A stretch of 64,000 nt of DNA from Bacteroides ilei. Lineage in GTDB: Bacteria > Bacteroidota > Bacteroidia > Bacteroidales > Bacteroidaceae. How positions within the stretch are numbered: the first letter of the stretch is position 1; every line of letters starts with the position of its first letter. Below the pieces are notes generated by a model. The model searched no databases, was not told the origin of the DNA, and saw nothing but the letters and a program-made list of their open reading frames with translations. Location: contig NZ_LT635801.1 of NCBI RefSeq assembly GCF_900128495.1, forward strand, positions 941,997 through 1,005,996, written 5' to 3'. Shown here piece by piece: positions 36,063 through 45,212 of this stretch. A program made the position numbers and the translations under genes.

Positions 36063-39000
36063 ATGAAAGATTTAGGTTGTTGCAGACTTGTGACCCTAAA
36101 GGCTGTGTTATTTATCATAGCGTGTCTTTGGGGGGGATTTGTTTGGGGACAGGCAGAACGGACCGTTAATGGTATCGTTGTGGATGAGAACGGTGAGCCT
36201 TTACCGGCAGCTCATGTCCGTCAGGTATCCCAGTCGGAAACAGGATCGGTCACTTCTGTCATTACAGATTTGAACGGTCATTTTAGAATTTTGCTTCCTT
36301 CGGTCACGAAAGAGATTGAAGTCTCTTTTTTAGGGTATGAAACATCGAGGGTGAAGTTGACTGGAGATAATAATTACAGAATTCAAATGAGACCGACTTC
36401 CGAATTACTGGAGGAAGTGGTTGTTACCGGGTATCAGACCATATCACGTGAACGGTCTACAGGATCGTTTGTCAAGGTAGATAACAAGAAATTGGAGCAG
36501 GTACGTTTGAATTCTCTTAATACCTTGCTCGAAGGTAGGGTATCCGGATATACGGACGGATTGATACGCGGTACAACTTCCATGAATGGGATGACTACTC
36601 CTTTATATGTAGTAGATGGATTCCCTATCGAGAATACACGTTATGATTCGGACGGGAACCTAAACGAGAATCTGCCGTTATTGAATATGGAAGATATAGA
36701 AAGCATTACTGTATTGAAAGATGCTGCGGCTGCTTCCATTTATGGGGCCCGTGCCGCTAACGGAGTGATAGTCATTACTACCAAAAAAGCTGCGAAGGGA
36801 AAGACAAATGTTTCGTTTTCCAGTACTTTTACGCTGACTCCTTACTCTTATTATAAAGATAATATTGCTGATGCCGCTACTATCATCGGTCTCGAAAGGG
36901 AATGGGCACAGAATAATCCTAACCTTCAGGGAAGTGGGGCTGCAGAATATGCCGCTTCTGCATTGTCGAATTCACTTTATACCAGTGGAGGTATCCGCAC
37001 TATTCTGAAAGGATATGCAGGACTGATGTCACAGTCTGAAGTCGAGGACCGACTGAACAATATGGCATCCCAGGGATACCGCTACTTCAATGACGTAGAA
37101 AAATATACCAAGCGGAATCCTTTTGCCCAGCAATATAACCTCAGCGTAGGTAAGGGTACCGAGAATAATGTGTTCAATGCTTCGGTTACTTACCGGAACA
37201 ATAAGCTGGAGGATAAGTATTCCGGTAATGAGTCATTAGGCCTGAATATCATGAACAGTCTGCAGATTACTAAATGGCTGACATTGGACCTGGGAAGTTA
37301 CCTGAATTATGGTACCAGTACGACACAAACCTATTCGGCTTTATCGCCAGGATATACATATATGCCGTATGATGGTCTGGTAAACAGTGATGGCAGTTAT
37401 TATACCAGTCCGGCGGCCGACCGTACCAGTGAGAGTTACCAGCATACGTTGGCCCAGTATGGCTTATATAGCATGGATATAACTCCGTTGGATGAGATAG
37501 GATGTAACTTGAGTAACGGAAAAGACCTTTCATCTCGTTCATATGCGAAATTAAATATTCAGTTTGCTCCATGGCTGAAATATAACGCAATGTTCCAATA
37601 TGAGTATGGAAGTTTCCGGACCGATGAACTTATGGATAAGAATTCGTATACTGTGCGATCAAAAGTAAACAGTTTTGCTTCGTTGGACAATAACGGTGAT
37701 GTGGTTTTCAATTTGCCTTACGGTAATATCTATTATACGGAAGACCAGTACAGCAATGCGTATAATTTCCGCCAACAGCTGGATTTCAACAAGGTTTTTG
37801 CCGACAAGCATGATGTAACGGTCATTGTCGGTTCGGAGACCCGTCATACTAAAATAGAATATACTAGTAATTATCTTTATAATTATGATCCGGATATGCT
37901 GACCTATACCGCAATCGACGGTAATAATCTTTCTACTATTCAGGGAATTTTGGGCGGGAGTTCGTGGACCAGCCGTGATATGACGTATAAGCGTGAAATT
38001 ATAAACCGTTTCGTTTCGTTCTACGGGAATGCCGGATATACTTACGATGGCCGTTATACGGCTACTGCCAGCTTGCGTTGGGACCGTTCCAATCTGTGGG
38101 GGACAAATTCAAAATACCAGAACAAACCTTTATGGTCTGTGGGGGGAAGCTGGAATGTCCAGAATGAAGAATTTTTTAAAGTTCCTTGGATCAATATGCT
38201 GAAGGTACGTTTTTCATATGGTATAGGAGGAAATATCGCCAAGGATTCGGCTCCGTATATGACAGCTAATTATTATCCCAACTATAATGTGGGTGGTATT
38301 TACGGAACCATCAGTCGCCGTCCTAATCCGGAATTGTCATGGGAAAAGACTATAACGACCAATGTGGGTGTTGATTTCGCTCTGTTCAACAACCGTTTGA
38401 ATGGTTCGGTAGATTTCTATAACAAATCGGGAAAAGATTTGCTTGCCAATACAATGGGAGTTCCGACAGAAGGTTTCGGCTATTCTACTTATTCCATCAA
38501 TAACGGTGAGATGATAAATCGGGGAGTGGATATATCCTTATCGGGAGATGTCATTGCAACCAGAGATTTCAGCTGGAACATATCATTGTTATATAGCCAT
38601 AACAAGAATGAAGTCACTTATGTTAATGTAGAAGCTCCTGTGAGCTATTTGCTGCTCGATTATCCGGAAGCATATCCCCGTATAGGAAATCCGTATAATG
38701 CGATTTACGCTTACCGTTGGGCTGGGTTGAGTGAGGATGGTTTGCCTCAGGTGTATGACGAGAACGGTGAAAAGGTTCTTTCTCAGCCGACATCATTGGA
38801 TGCGATTGTATATGCTGGATCCACAATTCCCACCTATAGCGGTTCTGTAGGCAGTACTTTGCGTTACAAGAATCTGGAATTCTCATTTCTGTTCATTTAC
38901 GAAGGCGGACATAAGGTACGTAATACCTTCCTGCCATATTTGAACAATATTTATTCAAGTATTACCTATGGTTATCTGGCTACCATTCCGTCTACCTTAA

Positions 39001-39341
39001 GTGCGAATGTTGCCGACCGCTGGCAGAAACCGGGCGATGAGTTGTATACCGATGTGCCCCGTGTGGTATTTTCAGAAAGTCCCGATTATATGTATGATTC
39101 CGGTTCCATTTATAGTTACGCCGATATCAACGTTCTTGATGCCAGCAACATCCGTTTGAGTAATCTGTCGCTGGCCTGGAGGATCCCTTCTTCCTGGTGT
39201 GCCAAAGCTTTTCTGAAGAGTGCCAGGGTACAGTTCAATGTAGAAAATCTGTTTACCATAGCGAAGAGCAAGGAAGCTAAATACATGATAGGCGGATATG
39301 AGAATCCCAATCTGGTGTGGGGAATTTATTTGAATTTTTAA
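36063..39341 (+). CDS. susC: SusC/RagA-family TonB-linked outer-membrane protein
   Basis: From ATG 36063 the protein has 1092 residues; an open TTG-initiated frame to 36024 is not favoured. In order: signal peptide (ending near GFVWGQ), an N-terminal carboxypeptidase-regulatory-like domain (RTVNGIVVDENGEPLPAA), a TonB box-like region, and a plug with EEVVVTGYQ and PLYVVDGFPIEN. IYGARAANGVIVITTKK follows, then the 22-strand barrel. It imports a ligand captured with the SusD partner 12 bp downstream, using TonB energy. A run of seven G (36129-36135) lies in the signal-peptide codons. The TonB-box and FecR-like STN domain found in ECF-regulated relatives is absent, which fits control by the TPR-AraC protein. 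Confidence 0.93.
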   Translation: MKDLGCCRLVTLKAVLFIIACLWGGFVWGQAERTVNGIVVDENGEPLPAAHVRQVSQSETGSVTSVITDLNGHFRILLPSVTKEIEVSFLGYETSRVKLTGDNNYRIQMRPTSELLEEVVVTGYQTISRERSTGSFVKVDNKKLEQVRLNSLNTLLEGRVSGYTDGLIRGTTSMNGMTTPLYVVDGFPIENTRYDSDGNLNENLPLLNMEDIESITVLKDAAAASIYGARAANGVIVITTKKAAKGKTNVSFSSTFTLTPYSYYKDNIADAATIIGLEREWAQNNPNLQGSGAAEYAASALSNSLYTSGGIRTILKGYAGLMSQSEVEDRLNNMASQGYRYFNDVEKYTKRNPFAQQYNLSVGKGTENNVFNASVTYRNNKLEDKYSGNESLGLNIMNSLQITKWLTLDLGSYLNYGTSTTQTYSALSPGYTYMPYDGLVNSDGSYYTSPAADRTSESYQHTLAQYGLYSMDITPLDEIGCNLSNGKDLSSRSYAKLNIQFAPWLKYNAMFQYEYGSFRTDELMDKNSYTVRSKVNSFASLDNNGDVVFNLPYGNIYYTEDQYSNAYNFRQQLDFNKVFADKHDVTVIVGSETRHTKIEYTSNYLYNYDPDMLTYTAIDGNNLSTIQGILGGSSWTSRDMTYKREIINRFVSFYGNAGYTYDGRYTATASLRWDRSNLWGTNSKYQNKPLWSVGGSWNVQNEEFFKVPWINMLKVRFSYGIGGNIAKDSAPYMTANYYPNYNVGGIYGTISRRPNPELSWEKTITTNVGVDFALFNNRLNGSVDFYNKSGKDLLANTMGVPTEGFGYSTYSINNGEMINRGVDISLSGDVIATRDFSWNISLLYSHNKNEVTYVNVEAPVSYLLLDYPEAYPRIGNPYNAIYAYRWAGLSEDGLPQVYDENGEKVLSQPTSLDAIVYAGSTIPTYSGSVGSTLRYKNLEFSFLFIYEGGHKVRNTFLPYLNNIYSSITYGYLATIPSTLSANVADRWQKPGDELYTDVPRVVFSESPDYMYDSGSIYSYADINVLDASNIRLSNLSLAWRIPSSWCAKAFLKSARVQFNVENLFTIAKSKEAKYMIGGYENPNLVWGIYLNF

Positions 39342-39353
39342 TTGTAGACAGAA

Positions 39354-40778
39354 ATGGATATGAAGAAATATATATCAAAAATTGTTATGGCAGGACTGCT
39401 GGCCGGAGGTGTAATGCTTTCGTCCTGCAATGATTATCTGTCTGTTGTACCGAAAGGTGAAAAGATCCCGACTACTCTGGCCGATTTCGAAGCTTTGTTG
39501 CGTGACGAATATAATTGCCAGCGTGTGGATGTACTTCAAGAACTGATTTTACTGAACGACCGTTATGTGTCATCGTCTAATCTGAGCTATTATCCGTTGT
39601 ACAGTGCCAATTATAATTGGGATGAAAGTGCCGACCGCATTAAACTGAACGATGAGGACGAGGGAACATATTACACGACTTATAGTTCTATTTCCACTTG
39701 TAACCTGATAATCGAGAATGCCGCTTCTATGACCGAGACGACCGATACCGAACGAAAAGCATTGGTAGCTCAGGCGAAGGTGTTGCGTGCGATGAACTAT
39801 TTTACGCTGGTCAATTATTATTCTGATACCTATACTGATGAAACTGCTGCACAAAAAGGGGGAGTACCGGTTATTCTGAGTGCGAACATTAATGCCCCTT
39901 ATACGCAACCTTCTGTCAAAGAAGTGTATGATTTCATGCTGGAAGATATGGAAGAAGCTTATAATGACTTGCCTGAAAAGGCACAGACAATCCTTCATCC
40001 CGACAGAGCTACGGCCGATGCCTTTTATGCACGCCTGTATCTGCAGATGGGCAACTATGACAAGGCATTGGAATATGCCGATAAGGCTCTGGAAGCGAAT
40101 GATGCATTGTTTGACTGGGTGGATTTTTACCGGCAGTATGAATCTGTTATTGAAGATTCTACTGATTTCAATACTAGCTTGCCGTCGCCGATGGGTTTCG
40201 ATTATGTGGAGAATTATGATTTCCGTCATGGAAGTACCAGCTATTCTACTACAGAAAGTGGTTTGACGCTGGATAGGGCTTCACGTTTTGAAAAAGGTGA
40301 TGCCCGTATGGCAGCCCGTTGGAAATTAAGGGATATGGGTGACGTAGGTTCATATTACGTAAGTACTATGAGGGGATATTTCAACTATGGTGGAATGACA
40401 ACCGTAGAAGTTTATTTTATCAAAGCCGAATGTCTGGCGCGTGAAGGACAGTATCAAGAAGCCATGGATTTAGTAAACAAGGTCCGTCAGACACGTATAC
40501 TGCCCGAGGTCTATACTCCATTGTCGGCCTCTGGAACAGATGAGGCAGTTCGCCTGATTATCCGTACAAAGGCGAATGAGATGATACAGACACAAGTGCC
40601 GTTCATTGATGCCCGGCGCCTCAATGCAGAAGGGAAATACCCTGTGACACTGACCAAGACAGTGGACGGAAAGACTTTGACATTGTCGCCTGATTCTCAT
40701 TTGTGGACGATGCCTTTCCCTCAGGGAGCTGTCAAGAATCCGGGTAATGGTTCGATAACTCAGAATGTTTCAAAATAA
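39354..40778 (+). CDS. susD: SusD/RagB-family outer-membrane lipoprotein
   Basis: The 474-residue protein has a lipobox (MLSSCNDYL, Cys25) and a SusD fold built of TPR-like helix pairs. Visible are VPKGEKIPTTLADFEALL, TCNLIIENAASM, ALVAQAKVLRAMNYFTLVNYYS, VKEVYDFMLEDMEEAYNDL and ADAFYARLYLQMGNYDKALEYADKAL. It is the surface ligand-binding lid of the SusC barrel. It starts 12 bp after susC. The ligand is not predictable; the absence of glycosidases and the thioredoxin-like neighbour point away from a typical glycan system. Confidence 0.92.
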   Translation: MDMKKYISKIVMAGLLAGGVMLSSCNDYLSVVPKGEKIPTTLADFEALLRDEYNCQRVDVLQELILLNDRYVSSSNLSYYPLYSANYNWDESADRIKLNDEDEGTYYTTYSSISTCNLIIENAASMTETTDTERKALVAQAKVLRAMNYFTLVNYYSDTYTDETAAQKGGVPVILSANINAPYTQPSVKEVYDFMLEDMEEAYNDLPEKAQTILHPDRATADAFYARLYLQMGNYDKALEYADKALEANDALFDWVDFYRQYESVIEDSTDFNTSLPSPMGFDYVENYDFRHGSTSYSTTESGLTLDRASRFEKGDARMAARWKLRDMGDVGSYYVSTMRGYFNYGGMTTVEVYFIKAECLAREGQYQEAMDLVNKVRQTRILPEVYTPLSASGTDEAVRLIIRTKANEMIQTQVPFIDARRLNAEGKYPVTLTKTVDGKTLTLSPDSHLWTMPFPQGAVKNPGNGSITQNVSK

Positions 40779-40791
40779 AAAGTAAATTGAT

Positions 40792-41973
40792 ATGATGATA
40801 TTGAAAAAATTAGTGTGCCTTGTAGGTTGGGGTTTGTGCAATGCAAGTCTTTTGTTTGCCCAAAGTACGTCATTCGGTATAGAAGGTTCGGTCAAAGGAC
40901 TGTCCGATGGAACTTGTCTGCAATTGGTTCCGGTAAGTCACATCGATACATCTCCGGTTGCGGAGGCGGTTGTAAAAAACGGAGCTTTCAGTTTCTCGGG
41001 CAAGATAAATCCTCCGTTTGCCGTGCGAATGGTAGTAAAGGAAGGAGCCGGATTTTTACCGTTAGTACTCGATAGTTCTGTCGTGATGAAGATTGAGGGA
41101 GAAATTGTGAAGGAATCCCATCCAACCTATACTTCTTATGATTTTTCTAAAGTGGTAGTATCCGGATCTCCATTGTCTGATAAATACAGAAGTATATTGA
41201 AGGTACGCGATGCACTTGATTCCCTCTATAATGCCAATAACATGAAATATGGTCCGATAAGAGAGGCTTTTGGTAAGGCTTATTCCCGGAAGGATAAGGT
41301 GTTGATGGATTCTTTAAGGGCTACGACAGAGTATAAGGCTTCTGCTGAGGCCGATAGCTTGTTTTTTGTTAAGGTAGAACATACCTATTACGATGCAGTG
41401 ATGCAGAACAAGGATTCATTTTGGGGGCCATTGACCATGATCAGTCTTTTTACTTATCTCGGAAAAGAACAGGCCGACTGGTATAATGCCTTGTCGCAGG
41501 AGGCCAAGGATTCCTATTATGGAAAATTGGTGAAAGATGAGATATGGCCTCCCAGACAGGAAGGCTTGAAAGTTGCTGATTTTTCGGTCAAGGGCCAGAA
41601 TGGGGAAGATATTTCTTTGACTGAGTTATGTCAGGGGAAAAAATATATATTGATTGATTTCTGGGCTTCCTGGTGTAATCCTTGCCGGAAAGAAATTCCG
41701 AATTTGAAGAACTTATATGCTAAATATGCGGATAAAGGTTTTCAGATAATAAGTATCTCTATCGATAAGAAGAAGGCCGATTGGGAAAAGGCCTTGCAGG
41801 AAGAGCAGTTGGCATGGCCCAATTATTTGGATACAGAGGGTATAGCTTCTTTATATAAGGTAAGGTTTGTTCCTACCATGTATCTGATAGATATGAATAA
41901 AACGATTATAGGAGAGAATGTTCGAGGTGAGGCTTTGGCAGAGAAGCTGGCTGAACTTTTCCAATCAAAATAA
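40792..41973 (+). CDS. TlpA-like thioredoxin with DUF4369 N-terminus
   Basis: The 393-residue protein has a signal peptide (ending near LLFAQ), an N-terminal DUF4369 beta-domain (about 25-110), a helical linker, and a C-terminal thioredoxin/AhpC-TSA domain. The redox site is WCNPC (Cys295, Cys298) and the cis-proline is in VPTMYLID. It is periplasmic or tethered to the outer membrane and probably reduces or exchanges disulfides. It follows susD by 13 bp and is clearly in the same operon. Such susCD-thioredoxin trios are common in Bacteroidales, but their substrates are mostly unknown. Confidence 0.88.
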   Translation: MMILKKLVCLVGWGLCNASLLFAQSTSFGIEGSVKGLSDGTCLQLVPVSHIDTSPVAEAVVKNGAFSFSGKINPPFAVRMVVKEGAGFLPLVLDSSVVMKIEGEIVKESHPTYTSYDFSKVVVSGSPLSDKYRSILKVRDALDSLYNANNMKYGPIREAFGKAYSRKDKVLMDSLRATTEYKASAEADSLFFVKVEHTYYDAVMQNKDSFWGPLTMISLFTYLGKEQADWYNALSQEAKDSYYGKLVKDEIWPPRQEGLKVADFSVKGQNGEDISLTELCQGKKYILIDFWASWCNPCRKEIPNLKNLYAKYADKGFQIISISIDKKKADWEKALQEEQLAWPNYLDTEGIASLYKVRFVPTMYLIDMNKTIIGENVRGEALAEKLAELFQSK

Positions 41974-42070
41974 CGTTATCTGTTAATTAATTCTGACCTG
42001 ATGTATGAGGCTATTCTGGCAGTGATGTTGGGATAGCCGCTTTTTTTATTCTTTCCGTAGGGATTGTCTA

Positions 42071-42112
42071 TAAAAAAGAGCACGGCTTTTATGAATTTTC
42101 ATAAAAGCCGTG
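42071..42112 (-). terminator. Rho-independent terminator of valS
   Basis: The 15-bp perfect stem CACGGCTTTTATGAA (42081-42095) / TTCATAAAAGCCGTG (42098-42112) is followed on the minus strand by CTCTTTTTTAT, 38 bp past the valS stop. Confidence 0.85.
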
Positions 42113-42149
42113 TCGATAATATGTTGCCGTTTTCAAGGTATTCTGTCGT

Positions 42150-44828
42150 TTATTTTTTCAAAGCTGCAATGCTTTCTTTCAAGGCTGCAATCTTCGTTTC
42201 TGCGTCGGCTTGCTTCTTACGTTCCATTTCGATGACATTTGCCGGAGCTTTGCTTACAAACTTTTCATTGCCCAGCTTCTTCATGACACTCTGGAGGAAA
42301 CCTTCTTGGTATTTAAGATCGGCTTCAAGTTTTTTCAGTTCTTCTTCCACATTAATCAGGTTACCCAGAGGTACTGCGTATTCGGTTGTTCCCACCATGA
42401 AGGCTGCAGCACCTTCTGCCTTGTTGCCTACCATATTGATGGATGACAGGTTGCACAGTTTGGCTATGACCGGATTGAATGTGGCAACCGGGCTTTCACC
42501 TATCACTTCCAGTGACAGGGCTTCTTTCTGTGCGATGTTCTTCTGCAGACGGATGGTACGGATACCACCGATCACTTCTTTTACGGCTTCGAACTGTGCA
42601 ATGATCTTCTCATCGTATTTGTCGGAAATCTGCAAGAGCTGTACCATGATGCTTTCTCCCGGTTTACGATCGTAGATATGCTGCCACAATTCTTCGGTGA
42701 TGAACGGCATGAACGGATGCAGCAGTTTCAGCAGGGTGTCGAAGAATTCCAAAGTCTTTTCATACGTTGTCTTGTCGATAGGCTGGCCATAGGCCGGTTT
42801 CACCATTTCGAGGTACCAGCTTGAGAATTCGTCCCAGAACAGTTTGTATACAGCCATCAGGGCTTCGCTCAGACGATATTTGCCGAAGAGGTCGTTTACT
42901 TCGGCTGCCGTCTTGCACAGCATGGCATCAAACCATTCTGTAGCCAGTTTGGCATATTCCGGCTGTTCCATGTCGGCTACATTCCATCCCTTGACCAGGC
43001 GGAAGGCATTCCAGATCTTGTTGTTGAAGTTACGTCCCTGTTCGCAGAGTGCGTCGTCGAACAGAATGTCGTTACCGGCCGGAGCCGAGAGCATCATACC
43101 CATACGTACACCGTCGGCACCGTATTTGTCGATCAGTTCCAGCGGATCGGGTGAATTACCCAGTGACTTTGACATCTTGCGTCCCAGCTTGTCGCGTACG
43201 ATACCGGTAAAGTAAACGTTCTTGAACGGCATGTCGCCCATGTATTCGTAGCCAGCCATGATCATACGGGCTACCCAGAAGAAGATGATGTCCGGACCGG
43301 TTACCAGGTCGGAAGTAGGGTAGTAGTATTTTATTTCTTCATTGCCCGGATTGTTGATGCCGTCGAACAGGGAGATCGGCCACAGCCAGGATGAGAACCA
43401 GGTATCCAGACAGTCGTCGTCCTGACGCAGGTCTTCCGGTTTCAGGTTCTGGTTACCTGTTTTCTGTTTTGCCAGTTCGAGAGCCTGTTCCGGGGTTTCG
43501 GCTACCACATAGCCGCCTTGCGGCAGGTAATAGGCCGGAATGCGGTGTCCCCACCACAATTGACGGCTGATACACCAGTCTTTGATGTTTTCCAGCCAGT
43601 TGCGGTACGTATTCTTGTATTTGGCCGGATAGAACTTCAGCTCGTCGTTCATTACGGGCGGCAAGGCCATATCGGCAAAGTGTTTCATCTTCAGGAACCA
43701 CTGCATGGAAAGCTTCGGCTCAATGGCCACGTTGGTACGTTCGGAGAAACCCACCTTGTTGGTATAGGCTTCCACCTTTTCCAGCAGTCCGGCAGCGTCC
43801 AGGTCCTTTTCAATCTGTTCACGTACATCGAAACGGTCCATGCCCACATACATGCCGGCAGCTTCGCTCAAAGTACCGTTGTCATTGAAGATATCGATCG
43901 ATTTCAGGTTGTATTTTTCACCCAGCATGTAGTCGTTCACATCGTGGGCCGGAGTAACTTTCAGACATCCTGTACCGAATTCGATGTCTACATAATCGTC
44001 TTCGATAACCGGAATAACACGGTTTACCAGCGGTACGATGACCTGTTTGCCTTTCAGCCAGTGGTTTTTCGGATCGTTTGGATTGATACACATGGCGGTA
44101 TCACCCATGATGGTTTCCGGACGGGTTGTGGCCACTACAGCGTAACGGCGTCCCTGGGCATCACGGTGGACTACTTCGCCTTCTTCACCGGTTTCACCGC
44201 TCATATCGTCATTGGCCACGTAGTAACGGAGATAGTACAGCTTGCTGTGTTCTTCCTTGTAGATTACTTCCTCATCGCTCAGGGCTGTCAGGGCTTTCGG
44301 GTCCCAGTTTACCATACGTACGCCTCGGTATATCAGGCCTTTGTTGTATAGGTCAACAAAAACTTTGATGACGCTTGCACTACGCTTCTCGTCCATGGTG
44401 AAGGCGGTGCGATCCCAGTCACATGAAGCACCCAGTTTGCGGAGTTGTTTCAATATGATACCTCCGTGCTCTTCGGTCCATGCCCATGCATGTTTCAGGA
44501 ATTCCTCACGGGTAAGGTCGGTCTTCTTGATTCCCTGCTGGGCAAGCTTGTTTACTACTTTGGCTTCTGTGGCGATAGAAGCGTGGTCGGTTCCCGGTAC
44601 CCAGCAGGCGTTCTTACCCATCATGCGGGCGCGGCGGACCAGAATATCCTGAATGGTATTGTTAAGCATGTGTCCCATGTGGAGCACTCCGGTAACGTTT
44701 GGCGGCGGAATGACGACGGTGTAAGGTTCACGTCCGTCGGGTTTAGAACTGAAAAGTTTGTTGTCCAGCCAATACTGGTACCATTTTCCCTCCACGTCAG
44801 CGGGATTGTACTTACTTGCTAATTCCAT
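42150..44828 (-). CDS. valS: Valine-tRNA ligase
   Basis: Starting at ATG 44826-44828, the 892-residue protein begins [17 protein letters not shown]. An upstream open frame to 44879 lacks family similarity. The class I HIGH motif is HMGH at 50-53, in [16 protein letters not shown], and KMSKS is at 551-555. The CP1 editing domain (about 200-345) includes [13 protein letters not shown]. The C-terminus ends in the ValRS coiled-coil arm. It charges tRNA-Val and edits mischarged Thr. It is monocistronic, with its own terminator and a possible -7 box TAATTTTG (minus strand, 44877-44884). Confidence 0.97.
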   Translation of the reverse strand: MELASKYNPADVEGKWYQYWLDNKLFSSKPDGREPYTVVIPPPNVTGVLHMGHMLNNTIQDILVRRARMMGKNACWVPGTDHASIATEAKVVNKLAQQGIKKTDLTREEFLKHAWAWTEEHGGIILKQLRKLGASCDWDRTAFTMDEKRSASVIKVFVDLYNKGLIYRGVRMVNWDPKALTALSDEEVIYKEEHSKLYYLRYYVANDDMSGETGEEGEVVHRDAQGRRYAVVATTRPETIMGDTAMCINPNDPKNHWLKGKQVIVPLVNRVIPVIEDDYVDIEFGTGCLKVTPAHDVNDYMLGEKYNLKSIDIFNDNGTLSEAAGMYVGMDRFDVREQIEKDLDAAGLLEKVEAYTNKVGFSERTNVAIEPKLSMQWFLKMKHFADMALPPVMNDELKFYPAKYKNTYRNWLENIKDWCISRQLWWGHRIPAYYLPQGGYVVAETPEQALELAKQKTGNQNLKPEDLRQDDDCLDTWFSSWLWPISLFDGINNPGNEEIKYYYPTSDLVTGPDIIFFWVARMIMAGYEYMGDMPFKNVYFTGIVRDKLGRKMSKSLGNSPDPLELIDKYGADGVRMGMMLSAPAGNDILFDDALCEQGRNFNNKIWNAFRLVKGWNVADMEQPEYAKLATEWFDAMLCKTAAEVNDLFGKYRLSEALMAVYKLFWDEFSSWYLEMVKPAYGQPIDKTTYEKTLEFFDTLLKLLHPFMPFITEELWQHIYDRKPGESIMVQLLQISDKYDEKIIAQFEAVKEVIGGIRTIRLQKNIAQKEALSLEVIGESPVATFNPVIAKLCNLSSINMVGNKAEGAAAFMVGTTEYAVPLGNLINVEEELKKLEADLKYQEGFLQSVMKKLGNEKFVSKAPANVIEMERKKQADAETKIAALKESIAALKK

Positions 44829-44876
44829 TTTTCTATTTCGTTTGTTAATACTAATCAATATATACGGTTTAGGTTG

Positions 44877-44884
44877 CAAAATTA
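44877..44884 (-). promoter_or_regulatory. Candidate -7 box for valS
   Basis: On the minus strand this is TAATTTTG, an exact TAnnTTTG match, 48 bp upstream of the valS start codon. No clear -33 box is present. Confidence 0.4.
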
Positions 44885-44974
44885 ATAAAAGTAGTTGAAT
44901 TACTTACATTGTAAGAGATGAAAATCCGTCCTTTGTCGGTAAAGGTGAACCTGTGCCGCAGGCCGGATGGAAAT

Positions 44975-45096
44975 CTTCAAGTTCTTTTGTCTGGAAGTTC
45001 AAGTCCTTTTAACTGGTCCGTCAAGGCGTTTTCATTGACATTTCAAATTCTTTTTTCAGAAAATTCAAGTTCTTTTGGCAGAATATCAAGTTCTTT
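44975..45096. repeat. Six-copy tandem array of a ~22-bp unit
   Basis: The core TTCAAGTTCTTTT or a close variant starts at 44975, 44997, 45019, 45041, 45063 and 45084, that is with spacing 22, 22, 22, 22 and 21 bp. The third copy is the most diverged (GTCAAGGCGTTTT) and the fourth has A for G. Together with 68 bp to a downstream -7 box, it fills most of the 384-bp gap between divergent valS and the peptide transporter. No protein-coding frame is convincing here. Confidence 0.85.
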
Positions 45097-45163
45097 TTTG
45101 CCGTTCCGGATGTTTATACGGCTTAAATTCCGACAAAATGTGTAAATATTCGCCACTTTATTA

Positions 45164-45171
45164 TATATTTG
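45164..45171 (+). promoter_or_regulatory. Candidate -7 box for the first POT transporter
   Basis: TATATTTG matches TAnnTTTG exactly, 41 bp before the start codon at 45213 and 67 bp after the tandem array. The -33 region is weak. Confidence 0.5.
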
Positions 45172-45212
45172 CGGATAAATAATTATTAATCCTTAAAAAA
45201 ATTCATTGACTT

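Noticed and set aside
44975-45096. CRISPR array
   Set aside because: The repeat is only about 13 bases with 8-9-base linkers, too short for CRISPR, and no cas genes are present.
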